A stretch of DNA of 64,000 nt from Fidelibacterota bacterium (GTDB lineage Bacteria > Fidelibacterota > Marinisomatia > SCGC-AAA003-L08 > TS1B11): contig SCKJ01000004.1 in assembly GCA_004124875.1 (NCBI GenBank), forward strand, positions 280,848-344,847, read 5' to 3'. Shown piece after piece: positions 1 to 7,975 of the stretch. Every line of letters starts with the position of its first letter. Positions within the stretch are counted from its first letter, which is position 1. A model generated the notes under the pieces. It worked only from the letters and a program-made list of their open reading frames with translations, made no database searches and was not told the origin of the DNA. The translations under genes and the position numbers were made by a program.

Positions 1-627
1 ATGGAAGATCATGCCACTCGGGCCATCGACACCGCTTTGGGGATGCAGGTGGAGCTGGCCGGGCTGCGCGATAAATGGACCCGCGAAGGCGACAAGTGGC
101 CCGACCTGGTGAAAATCATGCGCATGCGGGTTGGCATCAATTCCGGTGAGTTTGTGACCGGCAACATGGGCTCTGCCACGCGGATGAACTACACCATGAT
201 GGGCGATATTGTCAATACGGCGGCACGTCTGGAAGCCAGCGCCAAGCAGTACGGCATCTATATCCAGATTACGCGGGCAACGCTGGAACTGGGCGGCCCG
301 GAGCTGTTCGACTGGCGCGACATCGACAAAGTGCTCGTGATGGGCAAATCCCAGGCGGTTGAAACCGTGGAGATCATGGGCCGCAAAGGCAGCCTCACGC
401 CGCAACTGTCACAGATGCGTGGCCTGTATCAGGAAGGCATGGAGCTTTACCGCAAACAGGAGTGGGACCAGGCCAAAGCGCTATTCACCCAAAGTGAGGT
501 GCTGGAGGAAGTTTTTGAGAAGCGGCCCGGAAACCCCAGCAAGGTTTACATGGCGCGCTGCGACCACTTCAAGGCCAACCCTCCCGGTGACGACTGGGAC
601 GGCGCCTGGCGGTTGACGGCAAAATAG
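1..627 (+). CDS. Class III adenylate/guanylate cyclase, C-terminal part (5' end outside window)
   Basis: Class III nucleotide cyclases make cAMP or cGMP. The visible part holds the second half of the catalytic domain: a GINSGE block near residue 45, a GNMGS / NYTMMGD segment, and the transition-state pair N72 and R76 in VNTAARLE. The metal-binding Asp segments that should come first are missing, so the gene must begin upstream of the window and the ATG at base 1 is internal. After the cyclase domain comes a helical tail of about 80 residues. cAMP rather than cGMP is an inference, because the substrate-specificity residues cannot be judged from this fragment. A perfect CRP-type box at 9762-9777 shows that cAMP signalling is plausible in this genome. 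Confidence 0.85.
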   Translation: MEDHATRAIDTALGMQVELAGLRDKWTREGDKWPDLVKIMRMRVGINSGEFVTGNMGSATRMNYTMMGDIVNTAARLEASAKQYGIYIQITRATLELGGPELFDWRDIDKVLVMGKSQAVETVEIMGRKGSLTPQLSQMRGLYQEGMELYRKQEWDQAKALFTQSEVLEEVFEKRPGNPSKVYMARCDHFKANPPGDDWDGAWRLTAK

Positions 628-633
628 CGGCGG

Positions 634-1635
634 TCAGCCCTCGCTCATCTGCTCTTCAAGTTTTTCCGCGCTGGCCTTTTCCTCCTTTGCCCGTAAAATC
701 ATCGACTGAATCCGCTTGGAGGTTGGATCGAGACTGAGCGCCGTTTTGAGCTGCTCAATCGCCTCATCATACCGGCCGGTGGAAATCAGGGCCAGACCCA
801 GATTGTAAAATGTTTTTGCTTGAACGTCGCTCTCCAGCCCCTTTTTGCGGGTGACCCGCTCCAGGATGGCAATCCCGTCCTCCCACTCGCCGGCCCGGAA
901 CAGTCCCACCGCCTGGTCCACTTCCGGCAGGAGCTTATCCGTCAGGAAGGCTGCTCTGACCTGCACCTGGTAAGGCGCGATCATGCGCAGAAATTCTCGG
1001 GAAATATCGTTAACACAGCGCATGTAGAGAGTGTTGGGATCTATTTTGGCCGGCAACTTATTGTCCGCTCGCTTTGAGGCGCGGCTGGTTGCGGAGAGCG
1101 TTTTGACGGCCAGAATTCTAGCCGTTTCCACATCAATCACTTTCAGTGTGGCGGAGAGCTGGTAAATCGCCCTCCGCACTTGGTAATTGTGGATTTTGCC
1201 GTCTTTGTCAGTGTACGGTTTCTGTATGGTCACCTCATCAGAATAACTGGCGGATTGAATGCGCCCGAACAGAATAGCCGCCGAACCGATGATCTTGCCG
1301 ATCTGGGGCGCCGTATTTTCGTCGATCAATCCCGACTCCCCCAAAGAGTGCTCCTGGAGAATAGCGGCCAGATTCTGGCGGTCGAGTACCTCGTAAGCCT
1401 GAGAGGCAAAAAGGCCTTCAGTGATTTTATCGGCAAGATCATCGGCGCGCCTGGAAGTATTGCCTTTCATGCTCTCGAAGTCTGCAATGGCAATTTTGCG
1501 GTAGTCGCTCAAGTTGATCTCCGCGGGCCGGGTGACGGTCAGATAGACCGAAGCGGTGCCGCAGGCCGTCAACAGGAGCAGCAGCGCCCATCTTGAAGTG
1601 CTTCGCACGCCGGACCGGAATAGAAGTGGCTGCAT
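634..1635 (-). CDS. CsgG-like lipoprotein with C-terminal TPR
   Basis: The protein has about 333 residues. It starts with a lipoprotein signal (poly-Leu then LLTAC), so it should be anchored in the outer membrane facing the periplasm. The middle resembles the CsgG/curli-assembly fold family (IAIADFES, a GSAAILFGRIQ segment, an ILAVKTLSA strand), and the end carries one or two TPR-like helices (FYNLGLALISTGRYDEAIEQL). CsgG proteins form secretion pores, but CsgG-like TPR lipoproteins in this group are mostly uncharacterised. The open frame extends upstream to 1710. I chose the ATG at 1635 because GAGGGAG lies just before it and the signal peptide then has normal length. It converges on the cyclase gene with a 6 bp gap. 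Confidence 0.7.
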   Translation of the reverse strand: MQPLLFRSGVRSTSRWALLLLLTACGTASVYLTVTRPAEINLSDYRKIAIADFESMKGNTSRRADDLADKITEGLFASQAYEVLDRQNLAAILQEHSLGESGLIDENTAPQIGKIIGSAAILFGRIQSASYSDEVTIQKPYTDKDGKIHNYQVRRAIYQLSATLKVIDVETARILAVKTLSATSRASKRADNKLPAKIDPNTLYMRCVNDISREFLRMIAPYQVQVRAAFLTDKLLPEVDQAVGLFRAGEWEDGIAILERVTRKKGLESDVQAKTFYNLGLALISTGRYDEAIEQLKTALSLDPTSKRIQSMILRAKEEKASAEKLEEQMSEG

Positions 1636-1980
1636 GGTCTCCCTCATTTTACTTGAGAATTTATGGCCCAATAATCTGTCAGTATGGCGTACCGGCCAGC
1701 TGACCGGCAAGCATCAAAACATTACGGCTGCTACGAAATTAGGCCGCCGCGGGGAACAATTCAACACCCTTGGGCGTGGAAGCCCCGTTGGTTACGCACG
1801 CGGGAGAGATTGGCACGATGATTGCCCCTAATTGAGCGGATGAGAATATCGTTAACATGCTGACAGTGTTAAGACATATCACCCCGCTATCTGCGCCTGC
1901 AGATGGCTCCCTGAACCGCGGCTCCAGCCAGCGGTCCAGCTCCGCATAATTCCCCCAAACTATACCCCTATAACCCATCC

Positions 1981-2571
1981 ATGCAACGACTCGTGCAAAT
2001 TCGCCTGATCACGGTGGCAGCCATGTTTCTGCTGATGCCGCATCTTGTAGGCAGCAGCGACAGGGGACGCATGCCGTCGCAGATGCACTACCCGGATCGC
2101 CGCATGCTGGTGAGAACGGTGGTGCGGGGACTCGATCTCTGGTCGGCGGACGTGGAAGAGCTGGTCCTGCGGACGGGCGTGGTGGAGTCGCTCTACCTGT
2201 TCCGCGCAGGCTTCAATGAAGCGCCCGAACGGGGCTTCTGGCAGATTCATCCGGAAACGGCCGCGGACATCCTGTTCCGCTACCTGGTCCGGCCCAGTAA
2301 ACATGAACTGCGCCGGCGCATGGAGCTCCTGCTGGGATACTCCATCCATGTGCTGGAAAACGACCCCCAGATGTTGCAATTGGAGCTGCGCGACAACGAC
2401 GTATTGGGTGTGGCCCTGTGCCGGCTCTGGTACGTGATGTCGCCTCACCCAATTCCCGGCGCGGATAATCTGGAAGCGCAGGGGCGACTGTGGAAAAAGT
2501 GGTTCAATACCGGGCAGGGGAGCGGAACGGTGGAGTATTTCGTCTCCATTGTCAACCAGCGGGGGGTCTGA
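1981..2571 (+). CDS. Secreted protein resembling phage-type lysozyme-like proteins
   Basis: This 196-residue protein has an N-terminal hydrophobic segment (ITVAAMFLLMPHLVG) that looks like a signal peptide. The C-terminal third (ALCRLWYVMSPHPIP, then LWKKWFNTGQGSGTVEYFV) recalls, from memory, a segment of phage or prophage proteins that pairs a Cys-Arg-x-x-Tyr helix with a WKxxYNT-GxGT motif, sometimes annotated as lysozyme-like or transglycosylase-related. This is motif recall only and no catalytic Glu can be assigned. The neighbouring right-end repeat at 2599-2760 makes a mobile origin plausible. A protein search would decide. Confidence 0.45.
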   Translation: MQRLVQIRLITVAAMFLLMPHLVGSSDRGRMPSQMHYPDRRMLVRTVVRGLDLWSADVEELVLRTGVVESLYLFRAGFNEAPERGFWQIHPETAADILFRYLVRPSKHELRRRMELLLGYSIHVLENDPQMLQLELRDNDVLGVALCRLWYVMSPHPIPGADNLEAQGRLWKKWFNTGQGSGTVEYFVSIVNQRGV

Positions 2572-2598
2572 GTCCTGCTTGGAGCGGGCGCGCATGCT

Positions 2599-2760
2599 GG
2601 GTTATGAGCCCAACGAACGATTAGGAATAACAGCAGCTTACGCCCCTAGTGTGACCATATTGTGACCAAGCCTGTCTTGGGAGCCCTGCCGGTTGAGAAA
2701 TCGGCAGGGCTTTTCTGTAATTAGCTATTGGCTTAAAAGAATTCACTCTGTCCGTCGGAA
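2599..2760 (-). mobile_element. Right-end remnant of the tRNA-fMet element family (third copy, inverted)
   Basis: Read on the minus strand, this stretch has the same order of parts as the ends at 29722-29859 and 58011-58166: a TTAAGCCAATAGCTAA-type lead, a GCCCTGCCG/CGGCAGGGC hairpin (2683-2710), a GTCAC-N6-GTCAC pair (2651-2666), a TAAGCTGCTGTTATT block, and finally GGGCTCATAACCC (2599-2611), which is the anticodon stem-loop of tRNA-Met. Unlike the other copies, the tRNA identity stops after these 13 bases, so this is either an insertion at a secondary site or an eroded end. No integrase is attached. Confidence 0.6.
2682..2716 (+). terminator. Rho-independent terminator / element-end hairpin
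   Basis: A perfect 9 bp stem (GCCCTGCCG 2683-2691 with CGGCAGGGC 2702-2710) has a 10-base loop and is followed by TTTTCT. It can end transcription of the gene at 1981-2571. It also occupies the position of the hairpin found in the other two element right ends. Confidence 0.7.
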
Positions 2761-2942
2761 ATAGGAAAATAAAACTAAGAATGAGTGATCGGGCCTGTCT
2801 CGCCCTATTTGCCTCTGACACCACTCAGTTCGATGCTAAGAATTCTTGGGGTAATTACAGAAAGTATCAAGCTTATAGGCGGATACCGTAAGTGTAAAAC
2901 GTATTTGCACTATTCGATAGTTAAGAAGTACATTTAGTGCGT

Positions 2943-3374
2943 ATGCATTGGGGACGACTAGTATCTTTTGCGTTGGGTATCATCGGTGTAGGCCTGCTAC
3001 AAATTTGGGTGTTGCTGATGGTTCTTCAAGCAAACGGTCATCCGGCCCATATTGAGGAAATTTTAGGCGGTGGCGGCCTGTTCTTCTTTGCGACATCCAT
3101 TGTTGTTGGTAGCGCCCTGAGTCTATTCGATTATAGTCCCCCGAAAATCGGATCGCTTGATTTTAATATGTCAGCAATTTGCTGTGGAGTTGTTCTTCTG
3201 GTGACAGTCGTTTATTACACAGAAGTTCTATCGGGTGGGGGCGTAGCTGAACCGAATCCATTTAGCAAGCATGTTGTACAACAGCTCTTCTGCACATCCG
3301 TGGCTCTCTGGTATTGGTATTATTCTGGCAGGCGTACTGGACTCTTTGTAAAGAAGGATTATGACCCTAGATAA
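2943..3374 (+). CDS. Unknown four-helix integral membrane protein
   Basis: I do not recognise this protein. It has about 143 residues and shows four hydrophobic segments: VSFALGIIGVGLLQIWVLL, LFFFATSIVVGSAL, ICCGVVLLVTVVYYTEV and LFCTSVALWYWYY. It has short charged loops and a basic C-terminus. A GTG two codons upstream (2937) is an alternative start; no convincing ribosome site precedes either. Its last 14 bases overlap the next gene (3361), so the two are probably translated together. The block from about 2.7 to 4.75 kb is clearly AT-richer than both flanks and sits next to an element end, which suggests horizontal acquisition. Confidence 0.6.
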   Translation: MHWGRLVSFALGIIGVGLLQIWVLLMVLQANGHPAHIEEILGGGGLFFFATSIVVGSALSLFDYSPPKIGSLDFNMSAICCGVVLLVTVVYYTEVLSGGGVAEPNPFSKHVVQQLFCTSVALWYWYYSGRRTGLFVKKDYDPR

Positions 3375-4035
3375 TATCCTACTAGGGCTAATTTTCTTGG
3401 CCAATGTACTTGTCGTTAGCATTACGCTGTTGAGAAGAAATGATTATCGTTTTTCTAGGTTTATCTCTGTCAATAAAATTGGCATAATTGAGAGGGATTT
3501 ACATGGCTTGGTCCAGGTGGTCGTCGTAGCGCAAATGATCGAAAAACCAAGTAGCCAACTTGAAATAGCTGTTCAGCACAATTTTGAAAGGGGAATAAAG
3601 TACCTTTTCCTGGTATCAGAGTCCACCGCGGAGCAAGAAGTTAGCGGATATTATCTGATTTTCGAGGCCCTTGCAAAAATTGCGATCGCGCGCACAGGTA
3701 AAGTAATCAAACTGAAAGAACTAATTGACATAAAGAAAATCGCATTTGATTGGACTGATGCACCCTATGTATTCTACCAGTACATAGAGGAAGGTTCCAA
3801 TGAGAAGAAGACAATTTTGTTCAAAGGGAACCAGCGAGGTGAAGGAATTGCTGATTACTACGAGCGTATACCAAGCGCACAAGCAATGGTGATTGCAAAT
3901 TCGTTACTGGCAAATGCTCCTCAAGCTATTGGTAGCAACCTTCGCATTCCTGATGATAGCGACTTACTCCCATTGAAGGCATCAGACCTCCCAAGCTCTG
4001 AAGAATGGGAAAAAATGGGAATTTATCCCAATTAA
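3361..4035 (+). CDS. Unknown membrane-anchored protein, possible PLD-like/effector domain
   Basis: The protein has 224 residues: one N-terminal membrane helix (ILLGLIFLANVLVVSITLL) followed by a soluble domain. Residues about 45-110 (IERDLHGLVQVVVVAQ, then AVQHNFERGIKYLFLVSES, then GYYLIFEALAKIA) follow the layout of a widespread uncharacterised domain whose core reads VW-ISP...NLKRGVKYRYLVPD, possibly related to phospholipase D folds; this is recalled, not searched. There is no HKD motif. The gene overlaps the upstream four-helix membrane gene by 14 bp and is 27 bp from the transporter gene, making a three-gene cluster. A paired membrane protein plus cytosolic sensor on an AT-rich insert is compatible with a defence or signalling module, but nothing here proves it. 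Confidence 0.55.
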   Translation: MTLDNILLGLIFLANVLVVSITLLRRNDYRFSRFISVNKIGIIERDLHGLVQVVVVAQMIEKPSSQLEIAVQHNFERGIKYLFLVSESTAEQEVSGYYLIFEALAKIAIARTGKVIKLKELIDIKKIAFDWTDAPYVFYQYIEEGSNEKKTILFKGNQRGEGIADYYERIPSAQAMVIANSLLANAPQAIGSNLRIPDDSDLLPLKASDLPSSEEWEKMGIYPN

Positions 4036-4062
4036 TATCGATGCAAAGAAGAGTATTCTGAA

Positions 4063-4743
4063 ATGAATAGCACCCAACCCTTTAAAATACTTTCGACCCT
4101 AATGGTGCTGAACATCACTTTTCAGCTTATTTCTGACGTAACTGCGGCCAAAATCATCATGTTATGGGGTTTCAGCGTATCAGTTACAGTTTTGTATTTT
4201 CCATTCACTTATATCATTTCAGATATTATTACTGAAGTTTATGGTTACGCACAGGCTCGGCGAATATTATGGTACACTCTACTGGCCTCATTTCTAGCCG
4301 GTGTATTCTACCAGATCGCAATGGCAATTCCTTCTGCACCTTTTTTTGAAAATGATGATGCATATAATACGGTTTTTAGTGTTGTACCCCGAGTATTAGT
4401 AGGGGGTTGGTTGGCTGTATTTAGTGGCGATATTTCCAACAATTATGTCTTGGCAAAAATGAAAATAATGACTGGTGGTAAACACCTTTGGAGCCGCACC
4501 ATACTGTCTACCGTTGTTGGGCAATTTGTAAACACGGCAGTTTTTTATGTAGTAGCGTTAGGCGGCATTTTGCCGAGTAATGTATTGTTTCAGGGGATTA
4601 TTGCAGGATGGATATTTAAAACCTCTGTTGAAGCCATATTGACTCCATTAACTTATTTTGTCGTGGGGCGTGTGAAGCATGCTGAAGGTGTTGATCATTT
4701 TGATAACGATACCGATTTCACTCCATTTTCCTTAAAGCAATAA
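4063..4743 (+). CDS. yhhQ: Queuosine precursor transporter (QPTR/YhhQ family)
   Basis: This family of inner-membrane proteins imports 7-deazaguanine precursors (preQ0/preQ1) for queuosine synthesis in tRNA. The 226-residue length and about six hydrophobic segments fit the family. Recognisable family signatures are the N-terminal NITFQLISDVTAAKI, the YIISDIITEVYGYAQARR block that follows the second helix, and the GGWLAVFSGDISNNYVLAKMK block. It is 27 bp downstream of the unknown anchored protein and is followed by a strong terminator. No preQ1 riboswitch is visible in the 27 bp leader. The gene shares the low GC of the insert, so it may be acquired. Confidence 0.88.
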   Translation: MNSTQPFKILSTLMVLNITFQLISDVTAAKIIMLWGFSVSVTVLYFPFTYIISDIITEVYGYAQARRILWYTLLASFLAGVFYQIAMAIPSAPFFENDDAYNTVFSVVPRVLVGGWLAVFSGDISNNYVLAKMKIMTGGKHLWSRTILSTVVGQFVNTAVFYVVALGGILPSNVLFQGIIAGWIFKTSVEAILTPLTYFVVGRVKHAEGVDHFDNDTDFTPFSLKQ

Positions 4744-4755
4744 TTCTCCGTATCA

Positions 4756-4784
4756 AAAAGGGCTGCCGACTGGCAGCCCTTTTC
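4756..4784 (+). terminator. Rho-independent terminator after yhhQ
   Basis: A perfect 12 bp stem pairs AAAAGGGCTGCC (4756-4767) with GGCAGCCCTTTT (4772-4783) around a 4-base loop. It lies 12 bp after the yhhQ stop and is the last AT-rich element before base composition returns to GC-rich. Between here and 5046 I see no gene I would stand behind. Confidence 0.85.
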
Positions 4785-5045
4785 TTAGCCCAATCTGACT
4801 TGTTCGCTAGCCTGACCTACTCGAGCTCAACCGCCTGATGCACTGGCTTTCCGCTACTATCCAGCCAGGAGAATACCAGCACTTGGCGGTCCTCACCGTC
4901 AATGCTGGCCGTTTGCAGAGTGATGGTGATCGTTGGAGGCTTCCTCCAGACCAACTGTCGAGCCGGTGACACCCCGCGACAGTCACCTTGTGTGCCTCGC
5001 CTGCCGCGCCTTACCTTCGCGATCAACTTTGGAGGGAGGGGGGTG

Positions 5046-5444
5046 ATGCGCATAAAAATTATTTCGGCGGGGCGGGCCATGGCTCGGACACTGGGCATAG
5101 CGGCGCTGCTGGCAACCCCGGTACGTGGTCAGATCCCGAATGAGTTTTTCAATCTCAAAGTGCTGCCCGAAGAGATTGCCAAGAGGGACCTTGTGAACAC
5201 CATGAAGTCCTTTACCAGGGCGCTGGGGGTGCGTTGTGAATTCTGCCATGTGGGCGAGGGGGACCTGGCGAATTTCGATTTTCCCTCCGACAAAAAAGTG
5301 CGCAAGGTCAAGGCCCGGGTGATGCTGCAAATGGTGGCGGCCATCAACGGCGAATACCTGTCACGCATCAAAGATGACGAGCACCATATGCCGGAGGTGA
5401 GCTGCATCACCTGCCATCGCGGCAAGCAAATGCCGGAGTTTTAA
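5046..5444 (+). CDS. Secreted c-type cytochrome, reaction-centre-cytochrome-like (two CXXCH)
   Basis: The product is 132 residues with a signal peptide (IAALLATPVRGQ). The mature part follows the small c-type cytochromes related to photosynthetic reaction-centre cytochrome subunits: NEFFNLKVLP, FTRALGVRCEFCHVGEGDL, FDFPSDKKVRKVKARVMLQMV, and SCITCHRGKQMPEF. CEFCH and CITCH are two heme-binding CXXCH motifs, so a periplasmic diheme electron carrier is expected. The open frame extends to 4902, but I chose the ATG at 5046 because a strong GGAGGGAGGGG precedes it and the signal peptide then has normal length. The next gene starts immediately after the stop codon, which suggests co-translation and a redox partnership. 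Confidence 0.85.
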   Translation: MRIKIISAGRAMARTLGIAALLATPVRGQIPNEFFNLKVLPEEIAKRDLVNTMKSFTRALGVRCEFCHVGEGDLANFDFPSDKKVRKVKARVMLQMVAAINGEYLSRIKDDEHHMPEVSCITCHRGKQMPEF

Positions 5445-6452
5445 TTGGGGCACCGCCTGCATAAAAGCATGGCCGCCGGATGGCTGGCAGTCGCCTCATT
5501 GGGAGCGCAGTTTGAAGTGGATGGGTCGATGATGTATTACGTCCTGCCGGTGGACGCCATTCCGGCCATTCTTGAGCCAAAGTTTGTCAGCGGCAAAAAG
5601 GCCGAGCGTATCATGCGTAGCGATGAGCAGGTCATCGGCATTGTGGGACCCGCGGGCACAGCGGTTGCCTATTCGACCTGGCACCTGGATCGCCACGAGA
5701 TTGTGAACGATGTCGTTGACGGGGTGGCCCTTGCCGTCACCTGGTGACCCCTGTGCTATACGGGCATCGTGTATGCCCGCGACCTAGGCGGCCGGCAACT
5801 GACGTTCGGCGTATCGGGCCGGCTGTGGAAAGATGCCCTGGTCATGTATGATCACCAGACGCAGTCCCTGTGGGGGCACGTCATTGGGGAGGCCATTCAC
5901 GGCGAGCTGCTGGGGAGCCGGCTCGACACTTATCCCGCCGTTCAGACCACTTGGAAAGCCTGGAAAAAGTCCCACCCCGGCACCAAGGTCCTCAAAAAGC
6001 CCCTGATTTGGGAATCGACCTACCGGAGATATGATGCCAACCCGCGGAGAATGGGCATCCATGGGCGGCAGATAGCCAAATCTCAACTGCCCCCCAAATC
6101 GAAGATCGTCGGCTTTGAAGTTGACGGCCGCATGTTCGCCTTCGCGCTCTCGTCCCTCAGCCCGGGGAAGACGTTTGTCCCGTTGGTGGATGAGGCGACC
6201 CTGGTGATGCATGTGGATGAAACCGGCCAGGGCATCACGTTGTGGCGAATCCGGGGGCGGGGATCTCTCTCGAACCTGAAGCTGAGCACAGCGGATCCCA
6301 CGATATTGGTGGACTCTGCCGGGGCCACATTTAGCCTGCTTGACGAGCGCGCAACCCTGGCAGACGGCGCGCTGGTTCGCATGCAGGTGGTCATCGCCTA
6401 CTGGTTCGGCTGGCACAATTTTCACCCTCAGACTGAAGTGCTTACCCCATAA
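5445..6452 (+). CDS. DUF3179 protein with in-frame TGA at the conserved Cys: probable selenoprotein
   Basis: Two same-frame halves (5445-5744 and 5748-6452) together make one DUF3179-family protein of 335 residues. The first half ends HEIVNDVVDGVALAVTW, then TGA (5745-5747), then PLCYTGIVYARDLGGRQLTFGVSG. In the family, as I know it, the motif at this point reads VTYCPLC or VTWCPLC, so the TGA falls exactly on the first Cys of a CxxC and would give UxxC. No other stop occurs between the halves. A SECIS-like hairpin begins 13 bases after the TGA. DUF3179 proteins are secreted proteins of unknown function; the CxxC suggests redox or metal chemistry. The start is TTG directly after the cytochrome stop, with GGAG six bases upstream; an ATG at 5469 is an alternative. 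A nonsense mutation is the competing explanation. Confidence 0.75.
5745..5785 (+). promoter_or_regulatory. Candidate bacterial SECIS element after the TGA codon
   Basis: Starting at the TGA (5745-5747), CGGGCAT (5761-5767) pairs perfectly with ATGCCCG (5773-5779) around the 5-base loop CGTGT (5768-5772). The loop begins 20 nt after the TGA and has G at its second position. Both agree with the known bacterial SECIS rules (apical loop about 16-37 nt downstream, G among the first two loop bases). Confidence 0.65.
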
Positions 6453-6552
6453 ATAAGCTTTAACTTCCCGTCCGCCTGGCGGCTTTGATGGCGAACGTTT
6501 TATGGCGTGGAATGTGTTTCACGCCCGTAGCAATGATGACGGAGGTACGCCC

Positions 6553-7974
6553 ATGAAGTCGTTCTACCTGATGGCGCCGGTGCTGGCATGCTCAATATTG
6601 CTCGCCGCGCCGAATTCCGATCCATCTGCAGATTCATTTTTCCCCTACGCTGTCGAAAAAGTGACCCTGGACAACGGCCTTGATATTCTCATTATCGAGA
6701 TGCCCGAATTCAAGGATGTGCTGAGCTATAACACCATGGTCTTGGCCGGCGGCAGAAGCGAGACGGAAAAAGGCAAGACCGGCTTTGCCCACCTGTTCGA
6801 GCACATCATGTTTCAGCACAGCTATAAAGGGGAACCCGGCGGCTACAGGGCTGCCATCAATAATCTGGGCGCCCACAACAACGGTTGGACCTGGTACGAT
6901 ATCACTTACTACCATCCGCTCACGTTTACCTCAAAGCTCGGTCCGCAGAACGATGGGATGGGAGCGATGGGTCCCGGATTGCTGGAGCTCGAAGCCTCGA
7001 GGTTCATGGACCTTAATTACGATGAGGCGATCTTCAAGCGGGAAACCGGCGCCGTGATGGGTGAATATCGCAACAACGCGAGCAATCCGGGTGGCGCGCT
7101 CAATGAAAAGCGGCTGGGACTGATGTTCCCCAATCATTCCTACGGCCATCGCGTTATTGGCACCTACGATGATATTGTTGATATGCCCCAGCAGTATGAA
7201 TACTCCAAGTGGTTCTACGACACTTATTACCGGCCCAACAACTGTGTGATCGTGGTCGCAGGAGACATCCGCAAAGATGAGGTCGTGCCGCTGCTGCGCG
7301 AAGCATTTGCCGCCTGGGAGTACCAGGAGGTCCCGCCTATCGACGTCGCTGATCCACCGCAGACGGAAGAGTACCGCGGTGAAGTCGAGTGGGACGCCGA
7401 TGTGCCGCCGCGCATCAGTGTCGCCCATAAGGGACCCGAATATGTCACCGGCAGCAAAGCCTCGGCGGTAGGGCAAATTATTTCGGAACTGGTCACATCA
7501 AATTCCGCCCCGCTCTACAAGAAACTGCGCTTTGTTAAAGGGACCGCCAGTTCTCTGGGAATGTCCGGCCCGGACTCGTTTGACCGCTACGTCATTAATC
7601 TGTCAGCGCGGCTGTACAGCGGCCAGTACAAGGAGCGCGGGGCAGAATATCTGAAGTCCGTTGAAGCGGACATGGTGGCAGGACTGGACGATCTCAAGTC
7701 GTTTGCCTCATCCCCCGATGCCGGACATGTTCTCGATATGGTGAAGTCGAAGTTCAAATACGACTTTCTGGCTGAGCTGAACAGTCCCGCCCATGTTGCC
7801 CAGCAGTTGGCCTGGTACTACCGTTTCGAGCGGGACCCCGACGTCATAGACAAATTGATGGCCTCGGTTCAAGCCCTCACGCCGGTCGACATCGAGAACT
7901 TTGCCAAAGAATATTTTGTCGCCAGTAACCGCACCGTGGTTACGCTGACGCCCAAGCCCAAGGAGGGAGAATAA
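6553..7974 (+). CDS. M16 zinc metallopeptidase, catalytic subunit
   Basis: This 473-residue secreted protein belongs to the insulinase/pitrilysin-like M16 family. It has a signal peptide (MAPVLACSILLAAP) and the inverted zinc motif HLFEH (about residues 80-84); a downstream Glu pair in ETGAVMGE (about residue 171) supplies the third ligand. The first M16 domain is followed by a second, inactive-type domain (WEYQEVPPIDVADPPQTEE onward). The frame is open from 6502, but the ATG at 6553 has GGAGG seven bases upstream and gives a proper signal peptide. One base separates its stop from the next gene, which lacks the zinc motif. This is the usual M16B arrangement of active plus inactive partner acting in the periplasm on unfolded peptides. 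Confidence 0.92.
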   Translation: MKSFYLMAPVLACSILLAAPNSDPSADSFFPYAVEKVTLDNGLDILIIEMPEFKDVLSYNTMVLAGGRSETEKGKTGFAHLFEHIMFQHSYKGEPGGYRAAINNLGAHNNGWTWYDITYYHPLTFTSKLGPQNDGMGAMGPGLLELEASRFMDLNYDEAIFKRETGAVMGEYRNNASNPGGALNEKRLGLMFPNHSYGHRVIGTYDDIVDMPQQYEYSKWFYDTYYRPNNCVIVVAGDIRKDEVVPLLREAFAAWEYQEVPPIDVADPPQTEEYRGEVEWDADVPPRISVAHKGPEYVTGSKASAVGQIISELVTSNSAPLYKKLRFVKGTASSLGMSGPDSFDRYVINLSARLYSGQYKERGAEYLKSVEADMVAGLDDLKSFASSPDAGHVLDMVKSKFKYDFLAELNSPAHVAQQLAWYYRFERDPDVIDKLMASVQALTPVDIENFAKEYFVASNRTVVTLTPKPKEGE

Positions 7975-7975
7975 A

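Noticed and set aside
4817..5098. 93-codon minus-strand frame with a protein-like end (TITLQTASIDGEDRQVLVFSW)
   Set aside because: The C-terminal half reads like real protein and might be the tail of a gene cut by the AT-rich insert, but its other half overlaps the cytochrome start and no start site is visible. Not enough to call.
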